DNA of 64,000 bases from assembly GCA_036310005.1 (NCBI GenBank), contig JAXJSP010000027.1, positions 1-64,000 on the forward strand, written 5' to 3'. Position numbers and translations under genes: made by a program. Shown here piece after piece: positions 50,795 to 58,958 of this stretch (within the stretch, counting starts at the first letter, position 1; every line of letters begins with the position of its first letter). Source of the DNA: JAXJSP01 sp036310005 (GTDB lineage: Bacteria; Bacillota; Clostridia; Oscillospirales; Acutalibacteraceae). Under the pieces are notes generated by a model. It was not told the origin of the DNA and did no database searches. It was given only the letters and a program-made list of their open reading frames with translations.

Positions 50795-51349
50795 TTAATC
50801 TTTCTTTATTTTTTTACGCACTCTTAAAAGCGCATTTTCAACACTCTTCGGCGAGGTCGAAAGAGCCTGTGCAATTTGCTTGTAACTTCTTCCGCTTAAA
50901 TGCAAAAAAAATACTTGCTTTTCATAAACAGATGCAACCTCATCAAACATCTCATAAACCCGTTTTAATTCGTCTTTTGCAATAACTTCGCTCTCTGCCG
51001 AGGGAGTACCGATGTTGGCAACCTCATTTAAATCGACTTTTGCACTTTGAGGAATCTGCTTTTTCCTGAGCGCCTTTTTAACCGCATCACAGATTTTTCT
51101 GTCAATACATAAGGTCGCAAAAGTCTTAAACGAAGCCCCGACATTTTCATCATAATCATTTATCGCACACAAAAGCCCGATAAAGCCCTCCTGACCTAAA
51201 TCGTCAAGTTCAAAGCCGAGGAGTTTGTCGGTGTATGCTCCCGCGCGAAGTCTGACAAGCGACATATACCGTCTTACAAGTTCAGATTTACTGTTATCAT
51301 CCCCTGCGTGTGCCGATTTTATAAGCATTTCATCAGTATAATTCTGCAT
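50795..51349 (-). CDS. Sigma-70 family sigma factor, SigH-like
   Basis: This protein of about 184 residues has sigma region 2 (YTDEMLIKSAHAGDDNSKSELVRR and LDDLGQEGFIGLLCAINDYDE) and region 4 (YEKQVFFLHLSGRSYKQIAQAL, SPKSVENALLRVRKK). FKTFATLCIDRKICDAVKKALRKK is the region 2.3-2.4 segment with the SigH-like ...FATLCI.R.. pattern, close to Bacillus sigma-H, which acts at the onset of sporulation and competence. The start is ATG 51349 (AAGGTGA upstream); ATG 51406 overlaps the promoter region. The zinc-ribbon gene lies downstream. Confidence 0.9.
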   Translation of the reverse strand: MQNYTDEMLIKSAHAGDDNSKSELVRRYMSLVRLRAGAYTDKLLGFELDDLGQEGFIGLLCAINDYDENVGASFKTFATLCIDRKICDAVKKALRKKQIPQSAKVDLNEVANIGTPSAESEVIAKDELKRVYEMFDEVASVYEKQVFFLHLSGRSYKQIAQALSTSPKSVENALLRVRKKIKKD

Positions 51350-51390
51350 TGTCACCTTATCCTGTTTACATACTGTCTCAATTATATATG

Positions 51391-51419
51391 ATTGTATTCC
51401 ACTCATAGAAATTTGTCAA
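51391..51419 (-). promoter_or_regulatory. Sigma-A promoter of the SigH-like gene
   Basis: TTGACA (51414-51419), a 17-base spacer and TACAAT (51391-51396) on the - strand lie about 35 bases before the chosen ATG. The promoter falls inside the longer frame, which supports the shorter start. Confidence 0.78.
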
Positions 51420-51529
51420 TAACTTTTGATAATTTTTGTACAAATAAACATTAAATTGCGATAACTTTTTATTTAAAACGACGAAAAAATGTGCGAATTT
51501 TTTGCAAATTGTCCGCCGCAAACAATATT

Positions 51530-51559
51530 TTGACTTTATAACGGGTATTATGTTATAAT
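51530..51559 (+). promoter_or_regulatory. Sigma-A promoter of the cyclase-lepA operon
   Basis: TTGACT (51530-51535), an 18-base spacer and TATAAT (51554-51559) precede the TTG start at 51597. Confidence 0.75.
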
Positions 51560-51596
51560 ACTATATTATTATAAAGCATAAAAGGAGCGAGGGCAA

Positions 51597-52181
51597 TTGA
51601 CAATTTATGACATTTCAGTCGAGATTACAGCGGCGCCTGTATATCCGGGCGACCCTGAAACACATATTGAAAAAATTTTCGATATGGATATAGGCGACAG
51701 CGTAAATGTATCTGCCCTTACTATGTCTTTACACACAGGCACTCATATTGAAGCGCCGCTTCATTTTATAAAAAACGGTAACAGCATAAGCGATATAAGG
51801 CTTGACAGTTTTATGGGAGAGTGTTCGGTAGTTGCGTGCAGCGGTTATTCGGGCGTGCTTACAGGTGCCGATATTGACGAGTTGGTGCCTGAGGGTGCAA
51901 GACGGGTATTATTTAAAACGCTCGGTAATGTCAAACTGTCAAAAAGCGCAGTATTGTCTTTGATTTCTATGGGAGTGACAATGGTGGGAATTGATGCGCA
52001 GTCAATTTCGGAAGCCGACGAAGATGCACAAATACACAAGCATCTGTTAAGTGCCGGTATAATAATTTTAGAGGGTATTAATCTAAGGCATGTGCAGTCG
52101 GGCGAATATACTTTAATGGCATTACCTATAAAACTTAACGGAACGGAAGCCACTCCGTGCAGAGCAATACTTATGAAATAA
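51597..52181 (+). CDS. Cyclase-family (kynurenine formamidase-like) metal-dependent hydrolase
   Basis: This 194-residue protein is in the Cyclase_2/KynB-like family of metal hydrolases. YDISVEITAAPVYPGDPE is the family start, and LHTGTHIEAPLHF holds the HxGTHxD-like metal motif, here with Glu in place of the usual Asp. VGIDAQSIS and ILEGINLRHV are also family landmarks. The start is TTG 51597, with AAAGGAG upstream and no good ATG near. Kynurenine formamidase activity cannot be assumed, since no tryptophan-catabolism gene is near. It lies 14 bases before lepA. Confidence 0.88.
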   Translation: MTIYDISVEITAAPVYPGDPETHIEKIFDMDIGDSVNVSALTMSLHTGTHIEAPLHFIKNGNSISDIRLDSFMGECSVVACSGYSGVLTGADIDELVPEGARRVLFKTLGNVKLSKSAVLSLISMGVTMVGIDAQSISEADEDAQIHKHLLSAGIIILEGINLRHVQSGEYTLMALPIKLNGTEATPCRAILMK

Positions 52182-52195
52182 AAGGAGCAAAAATC

Positions 52196-54001
52196 TTGTC
52201 TTTTGAAAATAAATTTATAAGAAACTTTTGTATAATAGCCCATATTGACCACGGTAAGTCAACGCTTGCCGACAGAATGTTGGAACTGACAAACACCGTA
52301 TCACAGCGTGAAATGGAAGAACAGTTGCTCGACTCTATGGACCTTGAAAGAGAAAGAGGAATTACAATTAAATCTCACTCTGTTACGATTAATTACGATG
52401 CCGATGACGGTAATACATACGAGTTGAATCTGATTGACACTCCGGGCCATGTTGACTTTAACTACGAGGTATCGCGCTCGCTTGCCGCTTGCGAGGGTGC
52501 GGTTTTGGTTGTTGATGCATCACAGGGCATTGAGGCACAGACACTTGCTAACACTTATCTTGCGGTTGACAGCGGGCTTGAAGTATTGCCTGTTGTAAAT
52601 AAAATCGACCTGCCTTCTGCGGACCCCGACAGAGTAATCAACGATATTGAAGACATTATCGGTATCCCAGCACAGCACGCGCCGAGAATTTCCGCAAAAA
52701 CAGGTCTTAATGTAAAAGATGTTTTAGAGGGTATTATAAAAGAAATACCGCCCCCGAGCGATGACAGAAACGGTAAGTTGCAAGCGCTCATTTTTGACTC
52801 TTACTACGATAACTACAAGGGTGTTATAGTCTATTTCAGAGTCAAATCGGGACACATAAAAAAGGGTGATACTGTTCGTATGATGGCAACGGGTGCCGAG
52901 TTTGATGTCATTGAAGTCGGCAGAAAAAACGGTGTTGCGATGGTCGAGTGTGACCGCCTTGAAGCAGGCGAAGTAGGTTATTTTGCGGCATCAATTAAAA
53001 ATGTTGCAGATGCGAGAGTCGGCGACACGGTAACTAATGCAAATGACCCCGCCGCAGAGCCTTTGCCGGGTTACAGGAGTGTCAGTCCTGTTGTATTCTG
53101 CGGAATATATCCGGCAGACGGTGCGCAGTACACCGATTTAAGAGAGGCGCTTGAAAGACTGCAATTAAACGATGCATCTCTTGTGTTTGAGCCTGAAACA
53201 TCGGGTGCGTTGGGCTTTGGCTTTCGATGCGGCTTTTTAGGTCTTTTGCACATGGAAATCATACAGGAAAGACTTGAAAGAGAATATAATCTTGACCTGA
53301 TTACAACTGCGCCGAGCGTAGTTTACCGCATAACGCTCTCAACAGGCGAAACGCTTGAAATTGACAATCCTACCAACTACCCAGACCCTGCATTGATTGT
53401 ATCGGCAGAGGAGCCGATGTGCACGGTAAACATTTTTTCGCCCGGCGAATTTGTCGGCGCAATAATGGAGTTGTGTCAGTCAAGGCGCGGTGAATTTAAA
53501 GATATGACTTATATAGGCACCGAGCGTGTTGAGATAAAATATATAATGCCGCTCAATGAAATTGTATATGACTTTTTTGATGCGCTTAAATCTCGCACAA
53601 GAGGCTATGCTTCTTATGACTACGAGCCTTATAAATATGAAAAAAGCAATCTTGTTAAACTTGATGTGCTTTTAAACGGGGAAATTGTTGATGCGCTGTC
53701 ATTTATTGTCCACGCCGACAATGCCTACACAAGAGCAAGAAAAATAGCGGAAAAATTAAAAGAACACATTCCGCGTATGCTCTTTGAAGTTCCCGTACAG
53801 GTCGCGGTGGGCGGAAAAGTTATTGCAAGAGAAACCGTCAAGGCTATGAGAAAAGATGTGCTTGCAAAATGCTATGGCGGTGACATTACAAGAAAGAAAA
53901 AACTGCTTGAAAAACAAAAAGAAGGCAAAAAACGAATGCGTAAACTCGGCAGCGTAGAAGTACCGCAAGAGGCATTTATGGCAGTTTTAAAATTAGATTA
54001 A
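52196..54001 (+). CDS. lepA: Elongation factor 4 (LepA)
   Basis: This ribosomal GTPase of about 601 residues acts in translation and ribosome assembly under stress. The G domain shows AHIDHGKST (G1), RGITIKS (G2), DTPGHVDF (G3), NKIDLPSA (G4) and SAKTG (G5). LVFEPETSGALGFGFRCGFLGLLHMEI is the LepA-specific EF-G domain III-like region, and the C-terminal domain ends KKLLEKQKEGKKRMRKLGSV. The start is TTG 52196 (AAAGGAG upstream); an ATG at 52157 lies within the cyclase gene. A terminator follows. Confidence 0.97.
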   Translation: MSFENKFIRNFCIIAHIDHGKSTLADRMLELTNTVSQREMEEQLLDSMDLERERGITIKSHSVTINYDADDGNTYELNLIDTPGHVDFNYEVSRSLAACEGAVLVVDASQGIEAQTLANTYLAVDSGLEVLPVVNKIDLPSADPDRVINDIEDIIGIPAQHAPRISAKTGLNVKDVLEGIIKEIPPPSDDRNGKLQALIFDSYYDNYKGVIVYFRVKSGHIKKGDTVRMMATGAEFDVIEVGRKNGVAMVECDRLEAGEVGYFAASIKNVADARVGDTVTNANDPAAEPLPGYRSVSPVVFCGIYPADGAQYTDLREALERLQLNDASLVFEPETSGALGFGFRCGFLGLLHMEIIQERLEREYNLDLITTAPSVVYRITLSTGETLEIDNPTNYPDPALIVSAEEPMCTVNIFSPGEFVGAIMELCQSRRGEFKDMTYIGTERVEIKYIMPLNEIVYDFFDALKSRTRGYASYDYEPYKYEKSNLVKLDVLLNGEIVDALSFIVHADNAYTRARKIAEKLKEHIPRMLFEVPVQVAVGGKVIARETVKAMRKDVLAKCYGGDITRKKKLLEKQKEGKKRMRKLGSVEVPQEAFMAVLKLD

Positions 54002-54004
54002 AAA

Positions 54005-54043
54005 AAGTCTGTAAAAAACTCACTGTTTTTTACAGACTTATAT
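54005..54043 (+). terminator. Terminator after lepA
   Basis: A perfect stem of 15 bp (54005-54019 with 54025-54039, arm AAGTCTGTAAAAAAC) with a 5-base loop is followed by TATATTTT. It also serves the convergent gene at 54050. Confidence 0.88.
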
Positions 54044-54049
54044 TTTAGG

Positions 54050-54949
54050 TTATTTTTTTGTTTGTTCTGCTCCGTCAGATTTTATCGAATACAAAACATC
54101 TCTGTCATAAAAATAGAAATTATCGTCGCTGTAATTTAAGTTTCTGACTGACTTATATTCAGCCTGTACTTTGATTACGCTCGATTTTTCATCGGTCAAA
54201 TCTTTGCTGTAAAGTGCCGCTCCGTCATAATACATAACAACGCCCGAATCGTTTACAACAAACTGCTCTACATTTTCAATAACGGTATTTGTAAATGCCG
54301 CATTACCCGTACTCGTTTTGCAAAAGTCCCCTTTTTCGTTTAAATAGAAAATGTAATCTCCGAAAATCTGGAACTGTGTCATTTTTTCGTTTAAAAACTT
54401 TTCACAGTTGCCGCCGTCGTTTTTACACAAGTAAAGATATCCGTCGTCTGCAATAAAATAAGTATAAGTGCCGACTACCGCAAACTGGTTTGCGGTTATA
54501 TTAAGCGCATATTCTTTTTTATCTTTGATTCGGCACTTGAAAACTTTACCGTCGCGTGAATAAAACACCCAATTACCGCTTACTTGCGCTGTATCGACAT
54601 TATCCTGAATGACGCTCGGCTCTCCGCCCGTAAACTCACTAAAACGCAGCTGATTGTTTGAAATATAAACTACACCTGTTGTGTAAGGAAAAACACAACT
54701 TGCATTTGCACTTATCCTGTAAATATCGTTTTCTCCCTCACAGCGAAGCACACCTTGTGCATCAATATAGTAAAACAGGCTACCGTCTTTTGCAACACAA
54801 GCCCCGTTCATTGTGTTACCGAATGAATTTGTTAAACTTGATGACGGGCGGTCGTACGGTCTTGAAGAAACAAGCGCTAAAACTACCACGCATACCAATA
54901 TAAATAATATAAGCGGAATAAGTGCCGCCTTTTTTCTGTCTTTAAACAT
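54050..54949 (-). CDS. DUF5050-like membrane-anchored beta-propeller protein
   Basis: This 299-residue protein has an N-terminal signal anchor (residues about 8-28, AALIPLILFILVCVVVLALVS) followed by repeated beta segments of the DUF5050 kind, each with a Tyr-rich strand and a turn: GSLFYYIDAQGVLRC, GDYIFYLNEKGDFC, YTYFIADDGYLYLC, NFYFYDRDVLYSI. These proteins are common in gut Clostridia; the function is unknown, with surface sensing or binding suspected. It is a single-gene unit, divergent from apgM. Confidence 0.8.
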   Translation of the reverse strand: MFKDRKKAALIPLILFILVCVVVLALVSSRPYDRPSSSLTNSFGNTMNGACVAKDGSLFYYIDAQGVLRCEGENDIYRISANASCVFPYTTGVVYISNNQLRFSEFTGGEPSVIQDNVDTAQVSGNWVFYSRDGKVFKCRIKDKKEYALNITANQFAVVGTYTYFIADDGYLYLCKNDGGNCEKFLNEKMTQFQIFGDYIFYLNEKGDFCKTSTGNAAFTNTVIENVEQFVVNDSGVVMYYDGAALYSKDLTDEKSSVIKVQAEYKSVRNLNYSDDNFYFYDRDVLYSIKSDGAEQTKK

Positions 54950-54989
54950 AATTGCTCCTTAAAAAATTGATAAATATATTATAAAACAT

Positions 54990-55038
54990 TTGTATTATAT
55001 AGTCAAATGTGTTATTATATTATCAAACAAAAGTTTGA
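54990..55038 (+). promoter_or_regulatory. apgM-lexA promoter with degenerate LexA-like palindrome
   Basis: TTGTAT (54990-54995), a 17-base spacer and TATTAT (55013-55018) form a probable promoter. Five bases after the -10 lies the palindrome TCAAACAAAAGTTTGA (55023-55038), which has the 4-base spacing and the AAC/GTT core of a LexA box but with A/T in place of the outer G/C of CGAAC-N4-GTTCG. The geometry copies that at dinB. It may be a weak autoregulatory LexA site. Confidence 0.5.
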
Positions 55039-55053
55039 AAAGAAGGCAAGAAC

Positions 55054-56262
55054 ATGAAATATGTAGTTTTACTTTGCGACGGTATGGCTGATAAGCCGAT
55101 CGCCGAACTTGATAATTTAACACCCATGCAAAAAGCAAGCAAGCCCAATATGGACCGCCTGGCAAAAGACAGCATTGTCGGTACGGTTAAAACCGTAGAC
55201 GACGGACTAAAGCCCGGCAGCGATGTCGCAAACCTGTCGGTAATGGGCTTTGACCCGCTTGTTTGCTATACAGGTCGTTCTCCTTTGGAGGCGGCAAGCA
55301 TCGGCATTGATATGAAAGACACCGATATTGCAATAAGATGCAATTTAGTCACTTTGTCAGACAACGAAAACTTCGATGAAAAAGTTATGGTCGATTACTG
55401 TGCCGACGATATTTCAACCGAACAGGCTGATGCACTTATCAAAACATTACAAGAGCAACTCGGCGGCGGCGAGTTTGATTTTTACACAGGTGTCGCATAC
55501 CGCCATTGTTTAATCTGGCACAACGGGGTCCGCGACGGTTATACACCAACCCCGCCTCACGATATCTCGGGCAAGGTTATAGGCGAGTATCTTACAGAAC
55601 ATAAAAAACAGAAAAAACTGCTTGACTTGATGAAAAAGAGTGAGCAGATTTTAAAGAATCATCCTGTCAATTTGCAAAGAATTAAAGACGGAAGAAAGCC
55701 GGCTACTACCTGTTGGTTCTGGGGACAGGGCAGCAAGCCGCAACTTGATGATTTTTATGCGATGCATAATTTAAAGGGTGCGGTAATTTCCGCAGTTGAC
55801 TTGCTTAAAGGTATAGGCAAATGCGCTAAAATGGATGTTATAGATGTCGAGGGAGCGACAGGTTATATTGACACAAACTTTGCCGGCAAGGCAGAGGCGG
55901 CAATAAACGCACTTAAAACCAACGATTATGTATATATTCACATCGAGGCACCGGACGAATGCGGACACAGGCGCGAAACAGAAAACAAAGTCAGGGCTAT
56001 TGAGTTGATTGACAGCGAAGTTTTAAGTCGGGTTTTGGCTGCCTTAGAGGGCGAGGAATACAGAATTTTAATTTGCCCCGACCATCCCACACCGATTTCA
56101 ATCGCGACTCATACATCAGACCCGGTACCGTTTATGATTTATGATTCTGCGAAAAAGCACAGCGGTGTTGATACATTCTGTGAACAAAGCGCAAAAGATA
56201 CAGGAATTTATGTTGAGCGAGGACCCCATCTGATTGATATTATGATAAAAGGGGAAGTTTAA
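55054..56262 (+). CDS. apgM: Cofactor-independent phosphoglycerate mutase, ApgM type
   Basis: This 402-residue enzyme of the alkaline phosphatase superfamily interconverts 3- and 2-phosphoglycerate in glycolysis. It follows the archaeal-type ApgM plan: KYVVLLCDGMADKPI gives the first metal Asp, KPGSDVANLSVMGFDP the Ser nucleophile region, and YIHIEAPDECGHRRE, ICPDHPTPI and THTSDPVPF the remaining metal ligands. The inserted substrate-binding domain (about residues 110-260) includes GRKPATTCWFWGQGSKP. It abuts lexA (stop followed by ATG), so the operon couples central metabolism with an SOS regulator. AAGGCAAG precedes its ATG. Confidence 0.95.
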   Translation: MKYVVLLCDGMADKPIAELDNLTPMQKASKPNMDRLAKDSIVGTVKTVDDGLKPGSDVANLSVMGFDPLVCYTGRSPLEAASIGIDMKDTDIAIRCNLVTLSDNENFDEKVMVDYCADDISTEQADALIKTLQEQLGGGEFDFYTGVAYRHCLIWHNGVRDGYTPTPPHDISGKVIGEYLTEHKKQKKLLDLMKKSEQILKNHPVNLQRIKDGRKPATTCWFWGQGSKPQLDDFYAMHNLKGAVISAVDLLKGIGKCAKMDVIDVEGATGYIDTNFAGKAEAAINALKTNDYVYIHIEAPDECGHRRETENKVRAIELIDSEVLSRVLAALEGEEYRILICPDHPTPISIATHTSDPVPFMIYDSAKKHSGVDTFCEQSAKDTGIYVERGPHLIDIMIKGEV

Positions 56263-56853
56263 ATGCAACATTTAAAACCGAATCAGCAAAAGGTATTTGA
56301 TTTTTTAAAGCAAAGAGCACAAGACGGTCTGCCCCCCACAGTAAGAGAAATTTGCAAACACACAGGTCTTAAATCTACTTCTACTGTTTTTGCAATTCTG
56401 GCAAATCTTGAAAAAATGGGGCTTATTGAAAAAGACGGAAAATCTTCACGCGCAATTAAGATTTCAGGCACCGCCTCTCAGGTACAAGTGCCTATTGTAG
56501 GTGTGGTTACTGCCGGAGTGCCGATATTTGCAAGTCAGAATATTGAGCAGTATATGCCTCTTTCAAGCGATGTTGTCAGAAAAAGAGATGTATTCGGTCT
56601 TAAAGTAAAGGGTATGTCAATGCAAAATGCCGGCATTTTAGACGGTGATATTGTCTATGCCGAAAAAACGCAGACAGCCGAACAGGGCGATATAGTCGTT
56701 GCCTTAATCGAAGACGAGGCAACCGTCAAAAGATATACTTTGGATAAAAGCGGAAAAGTCGTGCTTATGCCCGAAAACGAAAACTTCGAGCCGATTATTC
56801 CCGATTCTCTTACAATTCTCGGCAAAGTAATTGCCTCATTCAGAGAATATTAA
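56263..56853 (+). CDS. lexA: SOS repressor LexA
   Basis: This 196-residue repressor has an N-terminal winged HTH (about 1-65; PTVREICKHTGLKSTSTVFAIL as recognition region) and a C-terminal S24 autoprotease domain. The cleavage site is Ala84-Gly85 in VVTAGVP; the Ser-Lys dyad is Ser119 (KGMSMQNAG) and Lys156 (ATVKRY). All parts needed for RecA-stimulated self-cleavage are present. The matching operator CGAACATTAGTTCG lies at dinB in this window. Its ATG follows the apgM stop without a gap. A terminator follows. Confidence 0.97.
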   Translation: MQHLKPNQQKVFDFLKQRAQDGLPPTVREICKHTGLKSTSTVFAILANLEKMGLIEKDGKSSRAIKISGTASQVQVPIVGVVTAGVPIFASQNIEQYMPLSSDVVRKRDVFGLKVKGMSMQNAGILDGDIVYAEKTQTAEQGDIVVALIEDEATVKRYTLDKSGKVVLMPENENFEPIIPDSLTILGKVIASFREY

Positions 56854-56865
56854 TATTAAGTAATA

Positions 56866-56903
56866 AACTAAAAAGGTGTCGGTTAGCCGACACCTTTTTA
56901 GTT
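56866..56903 (+). terminator. Terminator after lexA
   Basis: A perfect 17-base stem (56866-56882 with 56887-56903, core AAAAAGGTGTCGG) with a 4-base loop has a T-rich right arm, followed by TTC. Confidence 0.88.
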
Positions 56904-56910
56904 TTCTAAA

Positions 56911-57112
56911 ACCTCCATCTGATGAGGGAGGTGGCTGCGGCTGAGCCGCAGACGGAGGGAGAGATAAAATGCACTATAAAGAATAAGTAACACTAAGTAA
57001 ACCTAAGTCTAACAAACAACCATAGAAAGCAACTCCGTTGCCCTGACAAGGGGAGCCGAGAAATTGTATAAATAGTGGCACCGACAAAAATAATATAAAG
57101 CAACTTCGTTGC
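56911..57112. repeat. Palindromic repeat cluster, copy group 3
   Basis: The first part (56911-56961) is a nested palindrome: CCTCC...GGAGG around CTGCGGCTGAGCCGCAG. Then two inverted copies of the dispersed family follow: 57009-57041 (complement of TATGGTTGTTTGTTAG, next to GCAACTCCGTTGC) and 57078-57112 (complement of TATTATTTTTGTCGGTGC, next to GCAACTTCGTTGC). No gene lies between 56854 and 57199. Confidence 0.7.
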
Positions 57113-57135
57113 GATGGTGCGTATAAGAAAAGGCA

Positions 57136-57168
57136 AAAAACACCGGGTGCAAAGCACTCGGTGTTTTT
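57136..57168 (-). terminator. Terminator of the hydrogenase operon
   Basis: A 15-base stem (57136-57150 with 57154-57168, core ACACCGGGTGC, one G-T pair) ends in TTTTTTG on the - strand, 32 bases past the hydA stop. Confidence 0.9.
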
Positions 57169-57199
57169 TGATTTCATACTGTTTTATATTTTATACTAA

Positions 57200-58945
57200 T
57201 TAGTGTAAATCTCTTTTAGTATATGTAGTATGGAGAAGTTCATGTGCTTTATGGCTGTTAGGCTCACCGAAGAATTCATCATAAACAGTTTTAATAACAG
57301 GTGAGTCATGTGAGCAGCCGAGACCTTCTTCAATCTTTGCATCGTCCTCTTTATAAATAGCAGCCTGGCGCAAAGACTTGATATCAACAGTATTCATAAC
57401 AGAGTCGCTGTTAATCGGCTGACCGCCACCGTTGATACAACCGCCGGGGCAAGCCATAATTTCAATAAACTGATATTTTGACTCTCCGTTTTTAACTTCT
57501 TCGCAAAGTTTTCTTGCATTAGCAAGACCGGATGCTACTGCGACGTTAAGTTCAACACCGCCGACTGTGTATTTAGCCTCACGGATACCGTCGCGGCCTC
57601 TTACATCAGTAAACTTGATTGCCTCTTTAGTACCGTCAAGAGTGTAAGCGGCAGTTCTGAGAGCAGCCTCCATAACACCGCCGGTTGCACCGAAGATGAC
57701 ACCTGCGCCCGATGCGATATCGAACGGGTTGTCAAATTCTTCGTCTTCTAAATTAGCAAAGTCGATGCCTGATTCTTTAATCATTTTAGCAAGTTCTCTT
57801 GTTGTGAGTGCTACATCTACATCCTGATAACCTGAATCGGTAAGTTCTTCACGCTCAACTTCAAACTTCTTTGCGGTGCAAGGAATAACGCTGACTACGA
57901 ACAAGTCTTTCGGGTCAATATTGTGTTTTTCGCAGTAGTAAGTTTTCAAAAGCGCACCGAACATCTGCTGAGGTGATTTGCAGGTTGAAAGGTTTTCAAG
58001 AAGTTCGGGATAATTATGCTCTGCAAATTTTACCCAACCCGGGCAGCAAGAAGTAAACATCGGAGTCTTGCCGCCGTTTTTAAGGCGTGTAACAAGTTCT
58101 GTTGCTTCTTCTAAAATTGTAAGGTCGGCAGTAACATCCATATCAAATGATGCGTCTGCACCTAAACCGCGGATAGCAGGCGATAATTTGCCTTCAACAT
58201 TAGTGCCTATAGGCATACCGAATTCTTCACCGAGTGTTGCTCTGATAGCGGGAGCTGAGAAGAATACAACCTTTTTGTCGGGATCTGAAATTGCATCCCA
58301 GACGCGTTGAACATTACTCTTTTCGCTTAACGCACCTACAGGGCAGGCAACGATACATTGACCGCAACCTACACAAGAAGTATTCATAATTTCTCTGTCA
58401 AATGCGGCACCTACATGAGATGCAAAACCTCTCTCGTTCATACCGATTGCACCGACACTTTGCATATTGGTACAAGCGGCGATACATCTGCGGCAGTTGA
58501 TACATTTATTGTTATCTCTTACAAGATAAGGTGATGATGTATCAAGAGGCTCGTTTAAATCATCAGAGAAGAATGCGTCTTCATCGCAACCGTACTCTAA
58601 TGCTAATTTTTGAAGTTCACAGTTCTGACTGCGCGGGCAAGAAAGACATTTTTTCTTGTGATTTGAAAGTAATAATTCCAGAGTGGTCTTTCTTGAATGG
58701 CGAGCCATAGCGCTGTTTGTTTTGATTTCCATACCTTCTTCGCACGGATAAACACAAGCGGCAATAAGTCTGCTTCCGCGAGGTGAACATTGTTCAACAA
58801 CACAAACTCGGCAAGCACCGATGCAGTTTAACTCTTTAAGATAGCAAAGAGTAGGTATTTCAATATTAGCCTGTCTTGCAGCCGCGAGAACGGTAGTACC
58901 TTCTCTGACCTGTACAGGTTTTCCGTTAATTGTTAAATTAATCAT
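57200..58945 (-). CDS. hydA: [FeFe] hydrogenase catalytic subunit of a trimeric (HydABC/Hnd) enzyme
   Basis: This 581-residue subunit makes H2 from reduced ferredoxin and NADH. In order: a plant-type [2Fe-2S] domain (about 34-64, CYLKELNCIGACRVC), a His-Cys [4Fe-4S] site (HKKKCLSCPRSQNC), two ferredoxin-type clusters (CINCRRCIAACTNM and CVGCGQCIVACPVG), then the H-cluster domain with TSCCPGW, IPCTAKKFE and EIMACPGGCINGGGQP, which supply its cysteines. IPCTAKK has Ile where most enzymes have Met just before Pro-Cys. It lies 13 bases after hydB. GGAGGAG precedes the ATG. Confidence 0.96.
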   Translation of the reverse strand: MINLTINGKPVQVREGTTVLAAARQANIEIPTLCYLKELNCIGACRVCVVEQCSPRGSRLIAACVYPCEEGMEIKTNSAMARHSRKTTLELLLSNHKKKCLSCPRSQNCELQKLALEYGCDEDAFFSDDLNEPLDTSSPYLVRDNNKCINCRRCIAACTNMQSVGAIGMNERGFASHVGAAFDREIMNTSCVGCGQCIVACPVGALSEKSNVQRVWDAISDPDKKVVFFSAPAIRATLGEEFGMPIGTNVEGKLSPAIRGLGADASFDMDVTADLTILEEATELVTRLKNGGKTPMFTSCCPGWVKFAEHNYPELLENLSTCKSPQQMFGALLKTYYCEKHNIDPKDLFVVSVIPCTAKKFEVEREELTDSGYQDVDVALTTRELAKMIKESGIDFANLEDEEFDNPFDIASGAGVIFGATGGVMEAALRTAAYTLDGTKEAIKFTDVRGRDGIREAKYTVGGVELNVAVASGLANARKLCEEVKNGESKYQFIEIMACPGGCINGGGQPINSDSVMNTVDIKSLRQAAIYKEDDAKIEEGLGCSHDSPVIKTVYDEFFGEPNSHKAHELLHTTYTKRDLH

Positions 58946-58958
58946 TTTCTACTCCTCC

